This document shows positions 1-10,631 of a DNA stretch of 46,264 nt, in pieces; position 1 is the stretch's first letter; each line of letters begins with the position of its first letter. Position numbers and translations under genes: made by a program. Under the pieces are notes generated by a model. That model was not told the DNA's origin, did no database searches, and was given only the letters and a program-made list of their open reading frames with translations. This DNA comes from Prorocentrum cordatum. Taxonomy: Eukaryota; Sar; Dinophyceae; Prorocentrales; Prorocentraceae. The stretch lies in NCBI GenBank assembly GCA_963575745.1, contig CAUYUJ010022431.1:77501-123764 (forward strand). Direction: 5' to 3'.

Positions 1-1280
1 CACGCGGCGGCGCCCGGGCCTGCGTCTCATCAGCACAAGCAACCGCGCACAATTCCGACTCCACGGGGCCCCGGGGGCGAGGGGGGGATCAGTAAGGCGG
101 AGGCAGGGAGAGGGCAAGGGACCGCGGGGGCAAGGGGGCGGGGGGCGCGCGGGAGAGGGAGGGCGGGAGAGGGGAGGGAGGACGGGAGAGGAAAGCGGCA
201 GAGAGAGGGGCGCGGGAGCGACAGGGGAAAGAGGAACCAGACGACACGATGGCAAACGCATGTTTTTACTCCGCGAGTACTCCAGCAAGCGCGGGCCACT
301 TCAGCGCCCCCCGGCTGCGTTTCTGCCGCGGGCCCATTGCGCCCCAACCATCGAAAGGGGCCGCTGAACGCCCCCTCAACGGCGACCGCGCTGTCAGAAT
401 TCAGAGACACCAATCGGGACCACCAGCGCAGGCACGCGCGCAACCGGCTTGCAAGAGAAAGCCCAGCTCCCGCAGCGCGCGGCTCGCCCGAAGAATGCGC
501 GCACGTAAAACCTCCCAACGCGACCGAAAGATCGCTGACACGCGAACGCCGATATTCCTGCGAACTTCGACGCCAATGCTGGGGGCAACGATCGAACGCG
601 ACGCATCAGCCATCTCGCGCTGCCACGCGACAGCTTCCTCGCGCACTGGGCGCCAATGCACCCCCGGCGGGGCCGCGGCAACCTCGCGCCCCAGCAGAGA
701 GGGCGACCCCGACATCCCATCAGATCTGCAGCGGTCCAACTCCCACCCAAGCAAAGAAACAACCTGCTGAAATACTGCCATCGCACGGGGGTGCACGCTT
801 TGACGTCAGCGAGAGAGGCGTCGTCAACATGCACAAACCAAACCGACGACAAGAAACGGACTGAAATGCGCTCATTGGCTCGGGCGCACCGACACCACGC
901 GCAAACGCCCCCAACCGCCCCGAAAAAACTGCGAGCGCAATTCCGACACTTTCCGTTCGTGGTTGTGTCGCACACCGAACACCACATGGGCCGCGACCGG
1001 TGGAAGTCTGGACACACTGTCTTGAAAGCCGACACAACATATTCTTTTCCAAGCCAAGCTTCCAGCCCAGTCGGTCGCAGCAAAGAAAGCACTGCGCGCG
1101 AGAGGTGGTCGCGAGTATCGTTCCAAACACGTTCTCGCGTGGACGCAAAAGTTACCTAACAGCGAAGACTGATAGGTTTCTGATGGTCTCAAAAGAGAAC
1201 ACCATGACTCCCAGGGGGGTCTGGGCAGATGCCGGACAGATGCCAGACGGGTGCCGCGGGAATCCGGGGACTCCTTTTTT
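1..1280. other. GC-rich DNA, no recognised gene
   Basis: About 75-235 is a purine-rich strand of G runs and GAG steps. The rest is GC-rich with several overlapping open frames on both strands, as expected from composition. One minus-strand frame (394-1092, 232 codons) has three CxxC pairs near its start (residues about 38-67), which could suggest metal binding. No family is recognisable and the rest of that frame is Arg/Ala-rich, so I do not call it a gene. Confidence 0.5.
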
Positions 1281-1640
1281 AGCCAACAGTGACGCACTTC
1301 GTGGTCTTCGAGTTCCCAGAACTCCATTCCTGGGCATGATTTTGAATGCCCGGAGCCAACTGTACGCCACTTCGTGGTCTTCGAGTTCCCAGAACTCCAT
1401 TCCTGGGCATGATTTTGAATGCCCGGAGCCAACTGTAGGCCATTTCGTGGTCTTCGAGTTCCCAGAACTCCATTCCTGGGCATGACTTTGACTGCCCGGA
1501 GCCAACTGTAGGCCACTTCGTGGTCTTCGAGCTCCCAGAAGTCCATTCCTGGGCATGATTTTGAATGCCCGGAGCCAACTGCGGGCCACTTCGTGTTCGT
1601 CGAGTTCCCAGAACTCCACTCCCGGGCCACATTTTGAATG
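1281..1640. repeat. 73-bp satellite, about 5 copies (locus 1)
   Basis: The block holding CCATTCCTGGGCATGA recurs at exact 73-base steps (anchor bases near 1321, 1394, 1467, 1540 and 1613). Early copies differ by only a few bases and the last is more diverged. It runs straight into the GCTGAG hexamer block. A diverged relative with the same period lies at 26395-26740. Confidence 0.93.
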
Positions 1641-2820
1641 CAAATGCAAGCTGAGGCTGAAGCTAAGGCATGCTGATGCTGCGGCAGGCTGAGGCTGACG
1701 CTGAAGGCTGACTGAGGCTGAGGCTGAGGCTGAGGCTGAGGCTGAGGCTGAGGCTGAGGCTGAGGCTGAGGCTGAGGCTGAGGCTGAGGCTGAGGCTGAG
1801 GCTGAGGCTGAGGCTGAGGCTGAGGCTGAGGCTGAGGCTGAGGCTGAGGCAGGCAAATACTACGGCAGGCTGAGGCTGAGGCTGAGGCTGATGCAGGCTG
1901 AGGCTGAGGCAGGCTGAGACCGAGGCTGAAGGCAGACAGAGGCTGAGGCTGAAGCAGGCGAGGCGGGCTGAGGCAGACGCTGAGGCAGGCTGAGGCTGAG
2001 GCAGGCTGAGGCTGAGGCTGAGGCTGATGCAGGCTGAGGCCGAGGCAGGCCGAGGCTGAGGCTGAGGCTGAGGCTGAGGCTGAGGCTGAGGCTGAGGCTG
2101 AGGCTGAAGCAGGCTGAGGCTGAGGCTGAGGCAGGCTGAGGCTGAGGCTGAGGCAGGCTGAAGCTGAGGCTGAAGCAGGCTGAGGCTGAGGCTGAGGCAC
2201 GCTGAGGCTGAGGCTATGGCATGCTGACGCTGAGGCAGGCTGGGGCTGAGGCTGAGGCAGGCTGAGGCTGAGGCAGGCTGAGGCCGAGGCTGAGGCTGAG
2301 GCTGAGGCTGAGGCAGGCTGAGGCTGAGGCTGATGCAGGCCGATGCTGAGGCAGGCTGAGGCTGAGGTTGAGGCTGACGCAGGCTGAGGCTGATGCAGGC
2401 TGAGGCTGAGGCCGAGGCTGAAGGCAGACTGAGGCTCAAGCTGAAGCAGGCTGAGGCTGAGGCTGGGGCTGAGGCAGGCTGAGGCTGAGGCTTGGGCAGG
2501 CTGAGGCTGAGGCAGGCTGACGCTGAGGTTGAGGCAGGCTGAGGCAGACGCTGAGGAAGGCTGATGCTGAGGCAGGCTGAGGCTGAGGCTGAGGCTGATG
2601 CAGGCTGAGGCTGAGGCAGGCTGAGGCTGAGGCCGAGGCTGAAGGCAGACTGAGGCTGAGGCTGAAGCAGGCTGAGGCTGAGGCTGAGGCAGGCTGAGGC
2701 TGAGGCTGAGGCAGGCTGAGGCTGAGGCAGGCTGACGCTGAGGTTGAGGCTGTGACTGCGACTGCCGTCGCCACTGCGACTGTCATCGCGAATGCGACTG
2801 CGACTGCGAGAACAGCAGAA
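1641..2820. repeat. GCTGAG hexamer minisatellite block
   Basis: More than 1 kb of GCTGAG units. Perfect runs (about 1714-1848 and 2050-2105) alternate with variants that insert GCAG or change one base, giving longer secondary periods such as GCTGAGGCAG. It grades at 2750-2815 into GCGACT-type hexamers. All frames are open and would read as Gln-Pro, Ala-Ser or Leu-Ser dipeptides on the minus strand; this is a consequence of the repeat, not evidence of a protein. Confidence 0.95.
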
Positions 2821-5507
2821 TTCGACAACTGGTCTCTCATCTGGATCTTGAAGAGAATGCTCCCAGATATGCTTCTACACATCGCTGTTAGGTTGCTTTG
2901 CCGGGATACTTTACATCGTTTTTGCTGAAATGGTCGATGGCCCGAACCTTCGCACGGCTACCCCGATTTTCAGACGCCCCAAAACGCTCGACCAAAAGAA
3001 TATGTTTACGTCCTTGAGAAAGCGGGGGGGCCGACCTTGCACGCCCCCATCTCCGCTGCATGTTCAGCCCGCACTTCGGCCTCGAGCGGGCCCAGGCGCT
3101 GCCCGCGCAAGCGCGCGAGTAGCAATTTCGCGGCACTGAGCGCGCAGATGCCCGAGATCTGGCGCGCCGTCGAGCGGCCCGCGGGCCCCCCGACAGGACC
3201 GGCCGACCCGCTGGCCCGCCAAGCACGCCCGCGCGCTAGGGGCCAGAAACTGGGAGCCCCAAGGCCGAGTCGCGGATGAGATGCGCATCTTCGCGCCCTG
3301 CGGCGACCGACATCTCTTCGAGCAGTGGCGCGCGGAATCTCCCCAGGGCGGGCCTGCTCCGCGCCGGCACGCTGCCCCGAAACCGCCGCCGGGCAGGCTC
3401 CCAAACAGCGGCCCGCTGACGCCAAAACCTTCAGAGCTTGCTCAGGGCGAAGCGCAACCGCGGCAGCATCACTCGCTATCGCACTTACGGTTCGACTGAC
3501 GTCCGGGCAAAGAGGCGGGTGCTTGCGCAAACGCGATGGCAAAAACGTGAAATGCGCTGCTCTGGGCCGAGCAAGTCACCCTACGACCGCGCCTCGCTGG
3601 CCGACGCCTCAACGCGTTCCTCCGGGGGCCCGCGGGCAGAGCCACAAGGCAATGCCGATGGGAGAAAAGATGCGCCCTGCGACGCCGGACCTGATGAGCG
3701 AGCCCTGCGGCCCTGTTGGAAAAAATGCAACAAATTCTGACATGCGAAGTTCCTGCGGGCACGACTGTCGCAGGAGAACGGAGGAGGGGGCAGGCGGGGG
3801 GCCAGGGGGCAGGGGGCCGGGAGGAGCATCAGCTATCGGCGGAGGCATCGCTGGAAGCATCAACCCTCGGCGCGGGACAATTGGCTATCCGCCGTCTCCC
3901 GCGTCTTGCGCGGCCCCCTGGCGTCGCTGGCAAACGGCGCGCCCCGCGGGGCTAATGCGGTCTGCGACGCTCGCGCCGCGTCGCTGCCTCAGGCGCCGCT
4001 GCGGGCGCCCTTCGAAGCCGCTGCAGGCGGCGGCGGGCACGGCGGAAGCTGCGGCCCCGTCGCCGCGGGCCGAAGGGCCGAAGGGCGCCCCCACTGCCGG
4101 GGCCACCCCCGCCGGGAGGAAGCCTGCGTAGGCTCCTTCGGCCTCGACACCCGGTCGCGCACCTCGGCCTAAGTGCGCGCGCTCACCCTGGCGAAGGTCT
4201 CGTTCGGGTCGGCGCTCGCGCCCAGTTCTCGATCCGGGCGGCAAGCTGCCGCCATTCCGGGCGGTCGAACTGATTGGCCGCGCCGCCGCTGGACTCCTGC
4301 GCGAGGTGGAAAAAGGCCCAAGAACCTGCGGAGCCAGCGCCCGAAGGACAAGCTCTCTGACCCGACCTCCGCTTGAAGAACAAGCTGCGCGAGGCCCCTA
4401 CTCCGCCAACAAGACGCCCAGTGAGCGACAGAGACGCACTCCTGCCCTTCCCCCGCCTTCCGGAGAGCGCCGTCGACCGATCGGCGGAGAGGCTCGAACT
4501 GCATCTCGAGCTCGCCGGCAATGAAGGCCGCTGCGCGGCCCAAGACTCCTTTTCGGGGTCGCAGGCGTCGCGAGATAGCGCCGCGGACAAGCGACTTTGC
4601 CACGCCTGCTCGGCGAACATATTTCGCGCCACCTTGACAACCAAACGCCGCGTCGAAAGCAAGCAATAGCGCCCCTCAATTAATCGGAAAAAAACGCGCC
4701 TGACGTTGCAGTGTTTCTCGCGCGCGGCTTAGCTAGCAGAGCAAGGGCAACCGATGCCGGCGCCAAAACAAACGCACGTCGTCTGCATCTGCGCAGCTGT
4801 CGCGCGGCGACGCGCGGCCGCGCGGCCGCGCGGCGGCGCGGGCGGGCCCCGCGCGGCAAATCAGAACCGAAAAACGAAATGACGCCACGCGCGATGTCGA
4901 GTTGATCCCCCGACGTCGGGGCGCGATGTTTGTCGTTCGCGTGAATGCAGCCTCGACGCCGCGAACAAAGCGTTTCGCGCGCGCCGCGCCCGGCAAGTCG
5001 GTCGCGACCTTCCAGGCGGAAGCGGTCCGAGCATTGAGGGCCGAGGAGGGAATCAACCATGCAAGCGCTGCCACAAGTGACAACCAGAGAAAACTCAGCC
5101 CAAGCCCGCTCGATAGGCAGCGGCATGAAACGAAGCGCAGCGGGCCGGAGCAAATTGGCGAAGGAAGCGGGCGCAAACGGGGGCGGCCTGGGCCTGGGCG
5201 ACCTGCGCCCTGAGCGCCAAGGGAACTCGTGGACCCGACGGCGCGGCGTGAGTGAAGCTCATCAACGGGGGAAAATGCACTCGCCGAAACGGCGGGGGCA
5301 TCGCCGCAGCCATTCCGAGGTCACGAGAACCCCCGTCGCCACGCGTCTTCCGCCGCAGCGAGCGCGGCTCGCGCGGGCGAGCGCGCGCGTTCGCGCGAGC
5401 GCAAAAACTCGCTCGCGCGCGCGCGTGAAATCAACGCCGCGCGCAGTTTTGCGCGCAATCCGTTTTTTGTCCGCCGTTTTTTCTCCGACGGCCCGACGCG
5501 CGGCGCC
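2821..5507. other. GC-rich region, possible decayed coding stretches only
   Basis: No identifiable gene. Minus-strand frames at 3006-3542 and 4183-4662 have a less monotonous composition than their surroundings (the first includes an Ala/Leu-rich helical-looking stretch), but no motif or family is visible and neighbouring frames must be joined to extend either. 4800-4850 is a cluster of CGCGGCCGCG palindromes. 5365-5430 is alternating CG/GCGC, a candidate for left-handed or cruciform DNA. Confidence 0.45.
4733..5176 (-). CDS. Unrecognised ORF with hydrophobic N-terminal segment (doubtful)
   Basis: The frame opens with ATG and within the first 50 residues has a hydrophobic stretch (about residues 26-45, with the core LSFLWLSLVAALAWL) followed by more polar sequence, the shape of a signal peptide or membrane anchor. 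Downstream it becomes Arg/Ala-rich with no motif, and an equally long frame overlaps it on the same strand. No homologue is recognised and there is no splice or transcript evidence. A chance open frame in GC-rich DNA explains it equally well. Confidence 0.12.
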   Translation of the reverse strand: MRPLPSPICSGPLRFVSCRCLSSGLGLSFLWLSLVAALAWLIPSSALNARTASAWKVATDLPGAARAKRFVRGVEAAFTRTTNIAPRRRGINSTSRVASFRFSVLICRAGPARAAARPRGRASPRDSCADADDVRLFWRRHRLPLLC

Positions 5508-5650
5508 ATTTGCCCCCACTTGTCATCACTTCGTCACCACTTCGTCATCACTCTGTCCGCAACAAAGAGGCGCGACAACCCTACTTGTCATCACTTCGTC
5601 ACCACTTTGTCATCACTTTGCCATCACTTTGTCGCAGGGTTTGTCTCCGT
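5508..5650. repeat. TCATCACTT-type short tandem repeat
   Basis: Blocks of about 9-11 bases alternating TCATCACTTTG and TCACCACTTCG lie at 5520-5552 and 5588-5632. They are separated by about 35 bases of other sequence (ACAAAGAGGCGCGAC and flank), so the array is itself split or duplicated. Confidence 0.85.
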
Positions 5651-6585
5651 TCCCCTTCCAAACTGCGAAGCCCCAAATGTTTCCTTCCGCGCATCGATCT
5701 GCGGCCCGTTCAGGCAATGGCCGCGCCGGCAACCGCGGGACCAACGCTAAAAACGCAACGCGCGATCTGCGCGTTTGCTGAAACTTGCCTGGTGTCGCGC
5801 GATGCGGTTTGCCGCCGCGCCTCCAGCGAGCTGGAAAGCTCGGGAAAGAATTCGCGTCGTTTGCGCCAATGCAGCCCCGCTGGGGTCGTCTGGGACCCCC
5901 CCCCCAGCCCGCGCCCGCGCGCGCCCCCCCGGCGAGCCTTGGCAGCGCGAGCTTCAAGCCCACCCCGCGACCCCCTCGCGGGGCGCCTGATTCGAATGCG
6001 ACGCGGTCGGGGGCGCCCTTACGACCTTGAGCCACCGCAGGCTTCTCGCAACCTTTTCTCGCTCGGTTTCCCGCTGCGCGCGCTCGCCCCCCGCCCGCTA
6101 TACCCCCCCAATTCCGCCTTCTTCCCGCCCCTGCCCCCGCCCCCGCCCACCCCCGCGGGCCCGGCGGACGGGGCGGGCCGCGCCCCCTACATCGCATTGC
6201 ATTTTGCACCTGCGCCGTTGCATTGCATCGGCAGACGCTGCGTTGAACTGGGCGCGGCGCCGCCGCGTGCTCGGCGCGTCTCCGCCCGACGCGTAGCGCG
6301 CCACGCCCCCGTTCCCGTTCCAGCGCCTGCTTTGTATCTCGTTTCGTCCACGCCGCCGACGCGGGCCCCGCCGGCGCCCCGACCCCTGCGCCCCGAATGC
6401 TTCTTCTCGCGCAGATGTTTCGCCTCCTGTCTCGGCCTTGCCTCGGGGCGACGCCGCTGGCCGCTCGGGGGCTCGCGCGACCCTGGCGACGACGGCAACG
6501 GAATTTCGGGGCGCTCGAAGCCCGCCGACGCGCGGGGCCGCGCGCGGCGCGAAGCCAGGACCGACGACGCGGGAAATATTTACAT
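5651..6585. other. GC-rich DNA, nothing recognised
   Basis: No repeat array and no gene recognised. Contains several C/G homopolymer runs (5898-5935, 6105-6180) and a stretch with repeated TTGCATTGCAT near 6195-6230. Open frames in both directions are compositional. Confidence 0.5.
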
Positions 6586-7521
6586 TTACGGCGGGTCTTG
6601 GGGACACCAACGGCCCTCATATCGCCAGCGACCCGCGGCAAGCGTCCGCGACCCGCCTTCTTGCGAGCCACCCGCAGCAAGGGCTGCAAGACGGCGGCCG
6701 TCGGTCCCCAGAGGGAGGCCGTCCAACCCGTGCGCCTCGAGCGCCTTGCAGACATCGATGGACGACGCCCCGCGGTCCTCGGTGTCTGGGGAGGGCGGGG
6801 CCTGCCGCCGCCCCGCGGCAGCGCTCGCGCGCCTCGCCACGCCCTCCATGGCCCTGACCGATGCGTCGTTGAAGGCGGAAACCGCTGGGGCTGGGGGCGC
6901 GTCGTCTGGCTGGCTCGGCGCCGCTTCCGCCCGAAGCCTCCTCGGGACCTCGCGCGCTAGAACGCACGCCGCGCGGTCTGCGTCGCGCGCGAGCGGGCGC
7001 TTGCAAAGCACCTCGGCGAGGTCAGGGCGGTCTGCGGACTCTGCATCTCGCAATGGAAAAGGAGCCCTTGTGTCCCGGGCAGGAGACGGCGAAACCTCTG
7101 CAAGCCCGCCGCCTCTCTCCTCGTCTCTGTCGGCCCTGCGGCCCAGAGGTGAACCCGGGAGCCCCTGCGAGCGGCGGCGGCCGCGCCCCCGCGAGCGGCG
7201 GAGCGGCAGCCTGGCGCGGAGGCAGCGGCGGCGGCGAGAGCGGAACCGCCCCCGCGGGGAGCCGCTGCGGCGGGGCGGTGGCACGGCTGCCAGCAAGGGA
7301 GGATGCAAGAACATGGGGGCGGGCCCCCTGGCTCTCCTGCCCCCCCGAACCCTGCGGCTCGAGCCCGAAGATTGCGGCGACGAGGGGCGCATGCCAAAGC
7401 AAACAACGCAACGGCATAACAAAGCTTGCGAATTCAAGCTACGCGACGACATGACAACGCCTGCTCGCGAAATGCGATCAATGCAACAATCAGCGGATGC
7501 TTGAAAAAAATGATCAATCAA
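6586..7521 (-). CDS. Possible coding stretch, unrecognised protein
   Basis: This 311-codon minus-strand frame begins with ATG and stays open to a stop at 6586-6588. The middle and C-terminal part (about 7100-6680) looks more protein-like than its surroundings: mixed acidic and basic residues, a helical Ala/Glu/Arg-rich segment, then stretches such as SAFNDASVRAMEGVARRA and IDVCKALEAHGLDGLPLG. The N-terminal third is Arg/Ser/Pro-rich and may not be coding. I recognise no domain, signal or catalytic motif. A long plus-strand frame overlaps the whole region, showing how permissive the composition is. It may be one exon of a spliced gene, a retroelement fragment, or chance. Confidence 0.25.
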   Translation of the reverse strand: MIDHFFQASADCCIDRISRAGVVMSSRSLNSQALLCRCVVCFGMRPSSPQSSGSSRRVRGGRRARGPAPMFLHPPLLAAVPPPRRSGSPRGRFRSRRRRCLRARLPLRRSRGRGRRRSQGLPGSPLGRRADRDEERGGGLAEVSPSPARDTRAPFPLRDAESADRPDLAEVLCKRPLARDADRAACVLAREVPRRLRAEAAPSQPDDAPPAPAVSAFNDASVRAMEGVARRASAAAGRRQAPPSPDTEDRGASSIDVCKALEAHGLDGLPLGTDGRRLAALAAGGSQEGGSRTLAAGRWRYEGRWCPQDPP

Positions 7522-7855
7522 TCACCAAGGGCCCCCCCGTGACCTTCCCTACGTTTTCCAAGGCACACAAAGCAAGCATCGCCGCCTGCAGGGAGCATGC
7601 ACGCACAAAGATCTGCGCGGGATTTGCTGGGTCGATCCATTGTAAAAAGGCGCCAGGGCAACAGCGCAGAGGGAATCGGAAGCGACGACGAGAATAAGGC
7701 AGAGGAAGGAGAAATATTGCATTTCGATGCGCGCCTCCAATCAGTTGTAGTCAGTGCAAAAACTGCGCGAAGGCAAGCTACTCTGCCAACTGCTGGGCCT
7801 TTCCCCGGCATTTCAAGGCGAAATGTAAAAGCGCGTGGGTGCGTCGCGGAGTTTT
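7522..7855. other. Unique-looking DNA without recognised features
   Basis: Less GC-rich than the preceding 5 kb. No tandem repeat, no recognisable coding sequence and no inverted repeat seen. Confidence 0.5.
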
Positions 7856-8165
7856 ATTTGCATCTGCGTAGGACGTCACTATGCTGGAACGCACACGAGC
7901 CCTTGAAAGTGGTGCCAGCGTAGCAGATCACAGCCCCCTGGGATGGCGACGTCTGATCTGACCCCGCGCATGGCGTCACTACGATGCCCCCCCCCCCGCC
8001 CCCCCCAGCAGCCTTCGAACATAGCGACATGTTTGCAAGTCGCAGCCCTCCAGGGACGGCGAGGTCTAGTCTAGCGCAGGACGTCACTCCGGTAACCCCC
8101 CCAGCAGCCCTCGAAAGTGACGACCAATTCACAGATCGCAGCCCCTCAGGGATGGCGAGGTTTCT
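7856..8165. repeat. 100-bp satellite, block 1 (about 3 copies)
   Basis: Three diverged units carrying the markers AGATCGCAGCCCC, GGGATGGCGA, GACGTCACT and CAGCAGCCCTCGAAA, at steps of about 111 and 100 bases (near 7923, 8034, 8134). Same orientation and family as the larger block at 9525-10395. A small inverted-repeat element interrupts it at 8166. Confidence 0.9.
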
Positions 8166-8337
8166 TCGGGGATGGACAGACCCCCCTTTAGCAAAACGTG
8201 GTTTAGTGAAAACGACCTGAGGCCCAAACCTGGCGGGCGCAAGCCTGGAAAATAACGGCCACGGCGCCCTCTCGAAAACCGAAAACGGACAATTCACTAA
8301 TCGACGTGTCACTGTTGGGGGTTCTGTCCACCCCCGA
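8166..8337. mobile_element. MITE-like element with ~45-bp terminal inverted repeats and TTTCT duplication
   Basis: The left arm (8166-8210) and the reverse complement of the right arm (8293-8337) align over about 45 bases. Both begin TCGGGG, A or G, TGGACAGA, then share a C run, an ACGT core and TTAGTGAA. The pentamer TTTCT is present immediately outside both ends (8161-8165 and 8338-8342), as expected for a target-site duplication. It is 172 bp long with no coding capacity, so non-autonomous if mobile. The superfamily is not clear from the ends alone. Confidence 0.75.
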
Positions 8338-8477
8338 TTTCTCAAGACTCGAGACGTGGCGAGGCCCGCGCGCGGGGGCCGCACCCAAAAACGCAGCGAC
8401 GCGGCAGACGACGACGACCACGGCGGCGACGACGAGGTGCACCCCGGACGGCCACACCGCGCGGCCAGGACCAGGAC

Positions 8478-8833
8478 CAGGAGTGGAAGAGCAAGCGCCC
8501 CTGCGCGTGCATCTCGCACCTTTGTTTTGGCATGCTTCCCGCAATCCGTCTCGCCTGTCTGGCCGCGTGGCCCGGGCGCTCGAGTGGTGGCTCCGACTCT
8601 TGGAGTGCGTGCCTTGCCGCGTTTTCCGGTATTGCACTTGTCCTCGCCCATGCATATGGGAAAATATGCCCCATATTTTTCCATATTTTCTGGGTTTTTG
8701 TCTTCCCCCCCACTTCCCATATTTTCCCATATTTTCTGGGGAATGGACGATTAATTGTGTCTGTGTGTTTTTTCCCCTCCTGACAGGAGTGGAAGAGCAA
8801 GCGCCCCTGCCATTGCACTTGTCCTCGCCCATG
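8478..8833. repeat. Interleaved direct repeats A-B-A-B around dispersed element copy 1
   Basis: Segment A (27 bp, starting CAGGAGTGGAAGAGC) lies at 8478-8504 and 8784-8810. Segment B (22 bp, starting ATTGCACTTGTCC) lies at 8631-8652 and 8812-8833. In the right pair A and B are one base apart; in the left pair they are separated by 126 bp. The simplest reading is a duplicated ~50-bp A-B target flanking the inserted element, with a second insertion into the left copy. Confidence 0.88.
8653..8783 (+). mobile_element. Dispersed CCCATATTTT element, copy 1
   Basis: Shares with 11644-11792 and 13182-13331 the order CCCATATTTT-CTGGG, TTTTGTCTTCCCC, a second CCCATATTTTCCC-CTG block, then ATTGTGTCTGTGTG and a long pyrimidine tract ending CCTCCTGA. 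Here CAG follows, then G. The left end differs from the other copies: it lacks the CACACAAATAAATACAC start. All three copies point the same way. It carries no open frame of its own. Confidence 0.88.
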
Positions 8834-8929
8834 AACTGGCGAGAGACACGTGCCGACCACGGGCCGGCGCCGGCAGCCCCTGCACTCTGCGGGCGGGCAC
8901 GGCGAGCCGCCTCTCATCCTGCAAGCGGG

Positions 8930-9290
8930 CAGGACGAAGCGCCTCTTTCGATTCTCGGCAGGCACGCCGAGCCGCCTGTTAGGCAAATTCTTGAACACCT
9001 TCGTGTCGAACTGATTCATGGCGAGCTGCTTCAAACATCGGATCAGCTTGAAGATCGCGAGAGGCGTCAGTAAGAGCACCGTGCTGAACAGTTTCACGAC
9101 GAACTGCTTCTGGATGAGGCTCGTCTTGGCGATCGTCAGGGTCTTCAGCAGGAGCACCGTCAGAAAGATTACCTTCTACAGCTTTTGGTCGGTGCCGAGC
9201 TGCGTCACGGCTGCCGCGAGCCTTCGCCAGATAGGCGCACTCCAGGTTCACCATCCTCTTGGCGGCCAGCTCCCCCTTGTTCCCGTCCAC
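8930..9290 (-). pseudogene. Unrecognised, possibly frame-broken coding remnant
   Basis: Two minus-strand frames are notable. One (9290-8979) starts MDGNKGELAAKRMVNLECAYL and is hydrophilic. The overlapping one (about 9180-8930) reads through a Leu/Val/Lys-rich amphipathic stretch, beginning KVIFLTVLLLKTLTIAKTSL, that is unusually poor in the Arg/Ala/Pro codons of its neighbourhood. It has an in-frame TAG just upstream. They could be one ancestral exon split by a frameshift. The sequence also repeats internally (ACGGTGCTC then CTGACG), so a degenerate tandem repeat is an alternative. No family is recognised. Confidence 0.18.
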
Positions 9291-9524
9291 GTTTACGCCT
9301 TCAGCAGACGCCCGACTGCCCGCTTGTCAGCGCGATGGCACTGGGCCCGACGCTCAACGGCGGACCGATTCGGCCGGCGTGGCCGCCGCACTGGAGCCGG
9401 TTGCATCGCCCGCAGCACGGGGGGAGGCAAGGCCCAGCGCGGGGAAGGGTGGGGGGGCAGCGCCCGCGGGGGGGCGCTGGTGGCGCTGGCTGGCAAGCGG
9501 CCCGCAGCCGCAGCCGAACTGGCG
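9291..9524. other. Short interval without recognised features
   Basis: GC-rich DNA between the possible coding remnant and satellite block 2. Nothing recognised. Confidence 0.5.
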
Positions 9525-10395
9525 CTTAGGGATGGCGAGGTCGAATCTGCATCCGCGTATGGCAACAATGTGCAGCCGTCGAAAGTGGCGACTGTTTCGC
9601 AGATCGCAGCCACCCAGGGATGGCGAGGTCTTCTCTATCCGTGAAGGACGTCACTGGGCTGGTCCTCCACAGCAGCACTCGAAAGTGGAGCCCGTTTCGC
9701 AGATCGCAGCCCCCCAGGGATGGCGAGATCGAATCCGAATCCGCGTAAGACGCTACTGTGCTGGCCCCCCCAGCAGCCCTCGAAAGTGGCGACAGTTTAG
9801 CAGATCGGAGCCCCCAAGGATGGCGAGATCTTATCTGAATCCGTGTATGGCGTAACTGTGCTGACCCCCCAGCAGCTCTCGAAAATATCGACAGTTTCAC
9901 AGATCGCAGCCCCCCAGGGATGGCAACGTCTAATCTGGATCCGCGTAAGACGCCCCTGTGCTGGCCCCCCCAGCAGCCCTCGAAAGTGGCGACCGTCTCG
10001 CAGATCGCATCCCCCGAGGGATGGCGGAATCTAATCAGAGTCCGCGCAGGACGTCACTGTGCTGGCCCCCCCAGCAGCCCTCGAAAGAGGCGACAGTTTA
10101 GCAGATCGCAGCCCCCCAGGGATGGCGAGGTCTAATCTGAAACCGCGCATGGCATCACTGTGATGCCCCCTCAGCAGCCCTCGAAAATATCGACAGTTTC
10201 TCAGTTCGCAGCCCCCCAGAGATGGCGACGTCCAATCTGAATCTGCGTTAGACGCCTCTGTGCTGGCCCCCCAGCAGCCCTCGAAAGTGGCGACCGTCTC
10301 GCAGATCGCAGCCCCCCAGGGAAGGAGAGGTCTAATCTGAATCTGCGTTAGACGTCACTGTGCTGGCCCTTCAGCAGCTCTCGAAAGGGATGGCG
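9525..10395. repeat. 100-bp satellite, block 2 (about 8-9 copies)
   Basis: The marker AGATCGCAGCCCCCCAGG recurs near 9601, 9701, 9802, 9901, 10002, 10103, 10203 and 10303, spacing 99-101 bases. Each unit also carries GGGATGGCGA, TCTAATCTGAATCCGCG, CACTGTGCTGGCCCCCC and CAGCAGCCCTCGAAAGTGGCG. Copies differ by roughly 10-20 percent by eye. Same orientation as block 1 at 7856-8165. Confidence 0.95.
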
Positions 10396-10429
10396 AGCTC
10401 GGAGGCAGGTACGAGAGAGGTACAAGACA

Positions 10430-10586
10430 AGAGGAGCAAGAAAGAGAGAGAAAGAGAGAAAGGACGGAGGCGGGAAGGAGGAGAGAGGGCGACCAATACT
10501 CTATTGAAAACGAGAACCCAACAACGGGTGCCGTCTCTGGTCCCAGGGGCCGTCAAAATCGAATCCGGGAGGACCAACCAAAAAAA

Positions 10587-10631
<45 letters not shown>

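Noticed and set aside
394-1092. Cys-rich zinc-finger protein on minus strand
   Set aside because: CxxC pairs occur but spacing fits no family I recognise and three other frames are equally open.
1281-1640. CRISPR-like array
   Set aside because: The whole 73-bp unit is conserved, with no unique spacers; the genome context is eukaryotic. The same holds for the 55-, 90- and 100-bp arrays.
872-2439. Long Gln-Pro / Ala-Ser / Leu-Ser frames on the minus strand
   Set aside because: Translation of the GCTGAG hexamer in three frames; no coding evidence.
5510-7504. 664-codon plus-strand frame
   Set aside because: Starts inside a short tandem repeat and stays open because of GC content; no domain, and the minus strand over part of it looks more protein-like.
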